Below, one piece after another: positions 18,569 through 23,378 of a stretch of DNA of 23,378 bases. Source of the stretch: a virus; IMG/VR virus record IMGVR_UViG_3300008217_000102, positions 1 to 23,378 of that record; one strand, given 5' to 3'. How positions within the stretch are numbered: position 1 is the first letter of the stretch; the number at the start of each line of letters is the position of its first letter. The translations under genes and the position numbers were made by a program. The notes under the pieces were generated by a model. It was not told the origin of the DNA and ran no database searches. It worked only from the letters and a program-made list of their open reading frames with translations.

Positions 18569-18582
18569 GTTTGGGGTGATTT

Positions 18583-20814
18583 ATGGCTGAGGCACGCGAG
18601 AAAAACAGTATCAAGCAGGACAGTTTGACGGATCGGTTGCGAGAGGTTGAAGGGGCTGTTTGGGATCAGTTGGGGCAGCAACAACAGGCTGAGCCCGTTG
18701 TTAGCAATGATGTTTGGCCTATTGAGGTATTCGATGATTTCGTGATTGTCGAGAGCGGCCGGCAACGCTTTTTCCGTGTGCCTTATGAGATGCAAGACGA
18801 TGTTGTTGTGTTTGCTGCGCGGGATGAATGGGAAGAGGTTGAAAAGGTTGAGGAGTGGATTGCTAAGTCTTTGCAGATAAGGGCTCGTTTGGCGGCAAGG
18901 AATGCAGCCGGCAAGTTGGCGGGTTCTCGTGTTAAGTTGCTCGGGCAAACTAAGGATGTATATCGCGTCGGTGGCTACGGGGTTGTGTTCGGTGGCCGCG
19001 ACTTGGTTGGCGACTACTTTACAAAAGACACTGACTTTTGGTTTGATCGGGTTACTGAGACGCCGATGGTGCTCTATGACCACGGGCAGGATGGGATGAT
19101 CAAGAAGGTTGCGATTGGCCGTGTGAATGCCAAGCAAGTTGATGATATAGGTCTGTGGATTGAGGCGCAAATCGATCGATACAATGTTTATGCCGGCGCG
19201 ATAAATGAACTGATTGATCAGGAAAAACTTGGTTGGTCGAGTGGCGCGGTGGCGCATTTGGTTGAGATTAAGAGCGATGGCTGCATTAAATCGTGGCCTG
19301 TTGCTGAATTTTCGTTAACACCAACGCCGGCGGAGCCGAGAACACTCGGCGTGTCGGAGTTGCGTTCGTTGTCTGAGGTGGACGGAAGCCTAAAGGCGGT
19401 TATGCCAGAGGGGTCGCTAGTTGAGAGCGGTCCGGGCGCTGCGACGGTGACTGTTCCGGAGGGCAGCACAATAACTATTGAGACAAGATATGAAAATGGA
19501 GATATTACGATGGGCAATGAAGTAGAACAAGCTCAAGGGGATGTTTCTGCTGAAGCTGGGGTGGTTGCTGGCAATGAGGTGAAACCTGTTATTGCCGCGC
19601 CGGCGGTTCCTGTCGCACCGGATAGCAGTGCGGAACTTGACGGGCTAAAGAATCAAGTAGCGGACATCGCTGCGACGGTGTCTGGATTTGATGCGCTGAA
19701 AACGACGATGGATGAGCTGTCGACTGGGTTTAACTCGGTTTTGGAGTATATGCAGAACACACCAAAGCTGGAGGGTGGTTACTACACCAATACGGGTGGG
19801 GCGACTGACCCAGAGGTAAAGAGTTTTGGCGATTGGCTGTTGGCTGTGCGGCGCAACGATGTTAAGCGGCTGACGAAGGTCTACAAGTCGACGAAGGATA
19901 TGACGGAAGGTACGGGTACGCAGGGCGGGTACCTGGTGCCGCGTGAGTTTTCCGATGAGTTGCTCCAGATCACGCAGGCTAACAGTCCGATTGCGCAGCG
20001 TGTGCGGCGCATTCCGGTGAACAGTGACGCCGGCGATTTTCCGGCATTGGATCATTTTGCGGCACCGACGGCTGGGTCTGGCAATACGGCTATGGCGGCC
20101 GGCGTTACGGCGGCTAGTGTAGCCGAAGGTGGTTCGATTACCGAGACGCAGGCAACGCTTGAGTCGATCTCGTGGAAGGTCAACAAAGTTGGCGGCTTCA
20201 CAGAGGTTTCTAACGAGTTGATTGCGGATAGCCCACAGGCGATTGAGGCATTGCTGACCGGTCTGTTTAGTGTGGCAATTGGCGCGAAGATCGAGCATTA
20301 CATTGTGCGGGGCACTGGCGCCGGAGAGCCGCTGGGTATTTTGAATGCGGCATGTGCCATTGGGATTACGCCGGCGTCGAACAACGCTTTTGGTGAGGCT
20401 GACGCGCTGTCGATGATGAGCCGATTTAAGCCGTTGGGGGGTGCGCCGGCCTGGCTGATGCATCCAGGGATTATTCCAGATTTCAACAACTTTACGGCTT
20501 CTAACGTGGATATGGTCGATTGGACGGCGGCACTGCGCGGCGCGCTTTTGGGATATCCGATCATTTATTCTGAGCATTTGCCGCAAGATGACAACGCCGG
20601 CGGTGTGATCCTGGCGGATTTGAGTGCTTATCTGTTGTTCGAGCGGATGGGGCTTGCGATTGCGTTTAGCGAGCACGCGGCCTTTACAACTGACAAGGGT
20701 ACATGGCGATTTTTGATGCGGCTTGATGGACAACCCTGGTTGAGCGCAGCGATTACGCTCGCTGATCCGCAGGGTAGCTATACCGTCAGCCCGTTTGTTT
20801 ATCATAACGATTAG
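18583..20814 (+). CDS. Fused prohead protease-scaffold-major capsid protein, 743 residues
   Basis: One uninterrupted frame holds three parts. Residues 1 to about 110: a leader domain (PIEVFDDFVIVESG, RFFRVPYEMQDD). About 125-250: an S78-type prohead protease (GGYGVVFGGRDLVGDYFT, YDHG with His167, GWSSGAV with Ser219/220, EFSLTPTPAEP). About 350-400: a coiled-coil delta or scaffold region (LDGLKNQVADIAATV). About 405-743: an HK97-fold major capsid protein (QGGYLVPREFSDELL, NKVGGFTEVSNELIADSP, GTGAGEPLGILNA, FLMRLDGQPW). The protease would cleave itself away to leave the mature shell protein. HK97 itself uses separate genes. AGGTGA-type purines are weak before ATG 18583; GGGGTG lies 7 bases upstream. 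Confidence 0.92.
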   Translation: MAEAREKNSIKQDSLTDRLREVEGAVWDQLGQQQQAEPVVSNDVWPIEVFDDFVIVESGRQRFFRVPYEMQDDVVVFAARDEWEEVEKVEEWIAKSLQIRARLAARNAAGKLAGSRVKLLGQTKDVYRVGGYGVVFGGRDLVGDYFTKDTDFWFDRVTETPMVLYDHGQDGMIKKVAIGRVNAKQVDDIGLWIEAQIDRYNVYAGAINELIDQEKLGWSSGAVAHLVEIKSDGCIKSWPVAEFSLTPTPAEPRTLGVSELRSLSEVDGSLKAVMPEGSLVESGPGAATVTVPEGSTITIETRYENGDITMGNEVEQAQGDVSAEAGVVAGNEVKPVIAAPAVPVAPDSSAELDGLKNQVADIAATVSGFDALKTTMDELSTGFNSVLEYMQNTPKLEGGYYTNTGGATDPEVKSFGDWLLAVRRNDVKRLTKVYKSTKDMTEGTGTQGGYLVPREFSDELLQITQANSPIAQRVRRIPVNSDAGDFPALDHFAAPTAGSGNTAMAAGVTAASVAEGGSITETQATLESISWKVNKVGGFTEVSNELIADSPQAIEALLTGLFSVAIGAKIEHYIVRGTGAGEPLGILNAACAIGITPASNNAFGEADALSMMSRFKPLGGAPAWLMHPGIIPDFNNFTASNVDMVDWTAALRGALLGYPIIYSEHLPQDDNAGGVILADLSAYLLFERMGLAIAFSEHAAFTTDKGTWRFLMRLDGQPWLSAAITLADPQGSYTVSPFVYHND

Positions 20815-20834
20815 TGGCTAGGAGGTAATGAATT

Positions 20835-21278
20835 ATGGCTACTCTACCTAGTGAACGTGTGGCGGTGGTTGCCACGATTGATCCGGATGCGAACGCTGCC
20901 GGCGCGCTCACGAGTGACTGGGCGTCGATGGAAGATTTTAGCGAGATGATGGCTGTCGCGATGGTTGGCGCGCTTGGTACTTCGGCTACTGTTGATTTTA
21001 AGTTGCAGCAGGCAACTGACAGCAGCGGAACGGGCGCGAAGGACATCAGCGGCAAGGCTATTACGCAGTTAACGCAGGCTGGTACGGACGACGACAAGCA
21101 GGCGGTTATCAATGTTAATGGCGCTGACCTTGATGTTGCTAATGATTTTGATCATGTGGCGATGGTTTTGACTACGGCCACGGCTACTAGCGATAGTGGT
21201 GCGGTGCTGCTTGGCATGCGGCCGCGATATGGGCCGGCTAGTGACTATGATCTGGCTTCGGTCGACGAGATAGTCTAG
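20835..21278 (+). CDS. Putative capsid decoration or minor structural protein, 147 residues
   Basis: A strong AGGAGGT lies 8 bases before ATG 20835. The protein is Ala/Asp-rich and beta-like: SERVAVVATIDPDANAAG, VDFKLQQATDSSGTGAKD, ISGKAITQLTQAG. Proteins with this 'KLQQATD..GTGAKDI.GKAITQL' pattern occur directly after the capsid gene in several siphoviruses (from memory) and are taken as virion proteins. The strong ribosome site fits a high-copy product. The exact role (decoration or tail tube) is uncertain. Confidence 0.65.
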   Translation: MATLPSERVAVVATIDPDANAAGALTSDWASMEDFSEMMAVAMVGALGTSATVDFKLQQATDSSGTGAKDISGKAITQLTQAGTDDDKQAVINVNGADLDVANDFDHVAMVLTTATATSDSGAVLLGMRPRYGPASDYDLASVDEIV

Positions 21279-21301
21279 GGGATTGTTGAGGGTGTTCGGG
21301 T

Positions 21302-21324
21302 AGGGGTTGGCTCAACCAACCCCT
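21302..21324 (+). repeat. 9-bp hairpin before the methyltransferase gene
   Basis: AGGGGTTGG (21302-21310) and CCAACCCCT (21316-21324) are exact reverse complements around CTCAA. It contains the alternative TTG start (21307) and its AGGGG ribosome site. No U-tract follows. Confidence 0.85.
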
Positions 21325-21333
21325 GCCGATCTT

Positions 21334-21813
21334 ATGCACGACACATCAATGGACATGATGGGCCGGCACTTGAACCGGGTTGATTTAACTGGTAAGCGTG
21401 TGTTGGACATCGGCAGTCTCGATCTTAATGGCAATTATCGGGGGTTGATTGAGGGACGTGGCGGGGACTATGCCGGCCTGGATCTTGTTGGGGGCCAGAA
21501 TGTGGATGTGATAGCTCGCGGTTCTTATGACTATCCGATTGATTCTGGTAGTTTGGATGTGGCCATTAGTGGCTCAGTTATGGAGCATGTGGAGGCCCCG
21601 TGGTTGTGGGTGCCTGAGTTGGCCCGGATGTTGAGACCGGCTGGGTTTTTGGCGATCGTTACGCATTGGCAATGGGAAATTCACCGGTTTCCGGTGGATT
21701 GTTGGCGGTTTTTGCCGGATGGTATGAATTATTTGCTTGAGCCTGATTTTGATCGGATTGAGATCACGTTGGATGATGATGGCACTATCGCGGCTTCGGC
21801 ATTTAGGAGATAG
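21334..21813 (+). CDS. Class I SAM-dependent methyltransferase
   Basis: Motif I GKRVLDIGSLDLNGNYR (SAM-binding G-loop), an acidic second strand (GDYAGLDLVGGQNVDVI), then SLDVAISGSVMEHVEAPWLW and MLRPAGFLAIVTHW form the class I Rossmann methyltransferase layout. The substrate is unknown; the SVMEHV segment and a C-terminal HRFPVDCWRF resemble small sugar or surface-polymer methyltransferases encoded by phages. ATG 21334 is preferred; TTG 21307 lies inside a hairpin. It sits between structural genes, with a glycosyltransferase 1.2 kb downstream, so particle or glycan modification is plausible. Confidence 0.82.
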   Translation: MHDTSMDMMGRHLNRVDLTGKRVLDIGSLDLNGNYRGLIEGRGGDYAGLDLVGGQNVDVIARGSYDYPIDSGSLDVAISGSVMEHVEAPWLWVPELARMLRPAGFLAIVTHWQWEIHRFPVDCWRFLPDGMNYLLEPDFDRIEITLDDDGTIAASAFRR

Positions 21814-21816
21814 GTT

Positions 21817-22014
21817 ATGAAAGTGACGGCACGAAGATATTTTGTTCACGAAAGTGTAAGTTATGCGCCAGGCGATGAGGTGCACAATATGAGTGATGCC
21901 GATGTACTGTATTATGCCGGCCTGGGGCGTATGGCGACGGTGCGAATTGAGGAAGAGGAAGAAAAGAAAACGGCCGGCGAGAAGACCGCACGGAGCACTA
22001 AGAAGGCGAAGTAA
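21817..22014 (+). CDS. Small basic-tailed protein, 65 residues
   Basis: ATG 21817 is 3 bases after the methyltransferase stop, with TAGGAGATAGG-type purines before it. The N-terminal part (RRYFVHESVSYAPGDEVHNM, then DVLYYAGLGRMATV) resembles short head-tail region proteins with a small beta domain. The C-terminus is a charged Glu/Lys run. Such genes often precede the gp6-like connector in phages, as here. Function unknown. Confidence 0.7.
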   Translation: MKVTARRYFVHESVSYAPGDEVHNMSDADVLYYAGLGRMATVRIEEEEEKKTAGEKTARSTKKAK

Positions 22015-22016
22015 GC

Positions 22017-22592
22017 ATGGCTTACACGACTACTGTGGCTGTAAAAACTTATTTGGGCATTACGGGAAGCGGTGACGACACGCTTATTGATGGCCTGGTT
22101 ACGTATGCTCAGCAGATTATCGATAGCTATACGCACCGAATGTTTGAGGCCGGCAGTGATTCGACGCGCAACTTTGATGCGGTGAGGGATGTAGAAGGGC
22201 GCTGGTTGCACCTTGATGAAGACTTGGCTGCGATCACGACCGTGACAAATGGTGACAGTACGGTGGTTGCCAGCACGAAGTATGTGACGGAACCGAGAAA
22301 TGAGACGCCGTACTATGCGCTTAAGTTGAAGTTGGATAGTGACTTGGTGTGGACGTATAGCGATGCGAATGAAGATGCGATTTCGATTGTCGGGAAGTGG
22401 GCGTATAGCGAGGCCGCGCCAGATGATATTGTGCATGTGGCGATTCGTTTGACAGCGTGGTTGTATCAACAGAAGGATGCACCGTTTGAACGCACGGCAA
22501 CGCCGAGTTTGGGGATTGTGACAGTGCCGGCTGATTTGCCGCGAGACATCAAGATGCTACTTGAGCCATATCGAAAGTTGGCTAGCTATTAA
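22017..22592 (+). CDS. Head-tail connector protein, gp6-like, 191 residues
   Basis: gp6-type connectors form a ring under the portal. The N-terminal pattern MAYTTTVAVKTYLGITGSGDD..., then LVTYAQQIIDSYTHRMFEAG is characteristic (the 'vK.yLgi....d..l...i..A...id.yt.r.F' helix pair). It continues with beta-rich sequence (RWLHLDEDLAAITTVTNGD) and a C-terminal helix (VHVAIRLTAWLYQQKDAPF). Its stop overlaps the next ATG (TAATG). Confidence 0.82.
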   Translation: MAYTTTVAVKTYLGITGSGDDTLIDGLVTYAQQIIDSYTHRMFEAGSDSTRNFDAVRDVEGRWLHLDEDLAAITTVTNGDSTVVASTKYVTEPRNETPYYALKLKLDSDLVWTYSDANEDAISIVGKWAYSEAAPDDIVHVAIRLTAWLYQQKDAPFERTATPSLGIVTVPADLPRDIKMLLEPYRKLASY

Positions 22593-23056
22593 TGCCGCTT
22601 GAAGACATTCTGCCTCGGCTCAAAACGATCAACAGCGGTGTGTCTGGCATATCCACGGCCTTTGATCATGACGACATACCGCAGTCGATTCAGACTGCCG
22701 ACTTGCCAGCGGTCATGGTGTATCCAACGCCAAGCCAGATCAATTATTCGGCCGCGCAACAGGCTCATATCGAGCATATTGTTTTGATGGATGTCTATGT
22801 TGCGCCGCGCAGTCGCCGGCCATTACGCGAGCAGTTGAGTGACGCTGTGCCATACGTCGACTTGTTTGTCACAGAATACGCGGATGCTATGCGGTTGAAT
22901 GATCTGGATTCTTCGACGCCTGAAACAGACGAATATATAGCGCAGTTGCAACAATACGAAATTGGTGAATTGGAATTCGAGGGCGACAAATTCTATATTG
23001 GCGTACGCTTTACACTCCAGGTGCATGAGCATACGCACAAGACAACCGGTACATGA
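22592..23056 (+). CDS. Tail terminator/completion-like protein, 154 residues
   Basis: ATG 22592 overlaps the connector stop. The layout is an N-terminal helix (MPLEDILPRLKTINSG), DLPAVMVYPTPSQINY, HIEHIVLMDVYVAPRS, and a C-terminal strand (FYIGVRFTLQVHEH). That is typical of small proteins placed between gp6-like connectors and tail genes, which cap the tail tube or complete the head-tail joint. The assignment is by position and pattern; confidence is moderate. Confidence 0.6.
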   Translation: MPLEDILPRLKTINSGVSGISTAFDHDDIPQSIQTADLPAVMVYPTPSQINYSAAQQAHIEHIVLMDVYVAPRSRRPLREQLSDAVPYVDLFVTEYADAMRLNDLDSSTPETDEYIAQLQQYEIGELEFEGDKFYIGVRFTLQVHEHTHKTTGT

Positions 23057-23378
23057 TCGACTTCGTGATCGTCAGCTACAACTCGCTTGAATATCTACCA
23101 AACGTATACCGGCAGATTCAGAAGAAGTTCGACGATCCGGATGTCACGATTCTGGATAATGCGAGCACGGATGGATCACAGAAGTGGCTTAACAAGCTGA
23201 AGAGGGCACGGGTATTGTATCGGCTAGACAATATAGGTTATGCGCCGGCAGCCAATAAGGCTTCTGAGTACGGGATTAATGAATACATATGTTTCATGAA
23301 TCCCGACATTGATTTCACGTGGTTTGCCATTCAGGGCGCCTTGATTGAGCTTGATGACCCAGACGTGGTCATTGCAAG
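23053..23378 (+). CDS. GT2 family glycosyltransferase, 5' part only (runs off the window)
   Basis: ATG 23053 overlaps the preceding stop (ATGA). The 108 visible codons contain the GT-A fold N-terminus: MIDFVIVSYNSLEYL, VTILDNASTDGSQKWL (nucleotide-sugar binding Asp), DNIGYAPAANKAS, and FMNPDIDF (acidic motif at the DxD position). This is the rhamnosyltransferase-like GT2 pattern. The frame is open to the last base. With the upstream methyltransferase, it suggests sugar modification of the virion or of a surface polymer. Confidence 0.85.
   Translation, partial: MIDFVIVSYNSLEYLPNVYRQIQKKFDDPDVTILDNASTDGSQKWLNKLKRARVLYRLDNIGYAPAANKASEYGINEYICFMNPDIDFTWFAIQGALIELDDPDVVIA

Noticed and set aside
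1-23378. CRISPR array, IS element, integrase, attachment site or rRNA
   Set aside because: I looked for regularly spaced repeats, transposase and recombinase motifs and conserved rRNA stretches and saw none. The 21-bp tandem copies lack spacers.

Overview
The window is almost certainly part of a tailed double-stranded DNA phage or prophage genome. Every supported gene is on the + strand, the genes are tightly packed (ATGA, TAATG and GTGA overlaps are common), and the right half is a standard HK97-type packaging and head module. The host is probably a member of the Chloroflexota (inference). The support is a Pro/Thr-repeat membrane protein of the kind frequent in Anaerolineae and the heavy use of the hexamer GCCGGC. 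No integrase, repressor, rRNA or CRISPR array is visible, so lifestyle is undetermined.

Layout. (1) 1-8 kb: small accessory genes, mostly unrecognised. They include a MazG-like NTP pyrophosphohydrolase, several small Cys-rich (zinc ribbon-like) proteins, a membrane protein and an excisionase-like HTH protein. This part also holds a strongly structured, apparently non-coding stretch (about 1129-1478), a textbook sigma-70 promoter (3213-3241), an intrinsic terminator (2243-2273), a decayed partial duplication (5188-5360), 21-bp tandem repeats (6488-6535) and many long inverted repeats, several lying inside coding sequence. (2) 8.0-8.4 kb: a compact transcription unit made of a consensus promoter, a leader that can form a pseudoknot, a 47-codon mini-ORF, a CAT-anticodon tRNA and a strong terminator. 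(3) 8.5-13.1 kb: lysis region with an HExxH lipoprotein, a small exported protein, an XhlA-like coiled-coil membrane protein, a holin-like protein, a degenerate VWA-like protein, a two-domain endolysin (glycosidase-like plus amidase_2) and a Pro/Thr-rich anchored protein. (4) 13.2-23.4 kb: HGGK-type terminase small subunit, terminase large subunit, portal, Mu-F-like head protein, gp10-like protein, terminator, a fused prohead protease-major capsid protein, a decoration-like protein, a SAM methyltransferase, head-tail connectors, a tail-terminator-like protein and the start of a GT2 glycosyltransferase that runs off the window.

How it fits together. The left part looks like early or regulatory cargo, the middle like the lysis cassette, and the right like late structural genes placed downstream of lysis. 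Methyltransferase and glycosyltransferase genes embedded in the head-tail operon suggest that the phage modifies its own particle or a host surface polymer.

Most likely undescribed elements: the multi-hairpin RNA at 1129-1478, the inverted-repeat-rich small-gene module at 2.1-5.5 kb, and the promoter-pseudoknot-mini-ORF-tRNA-terminator unit. All functions come from reading the sequence; no database search was possible.
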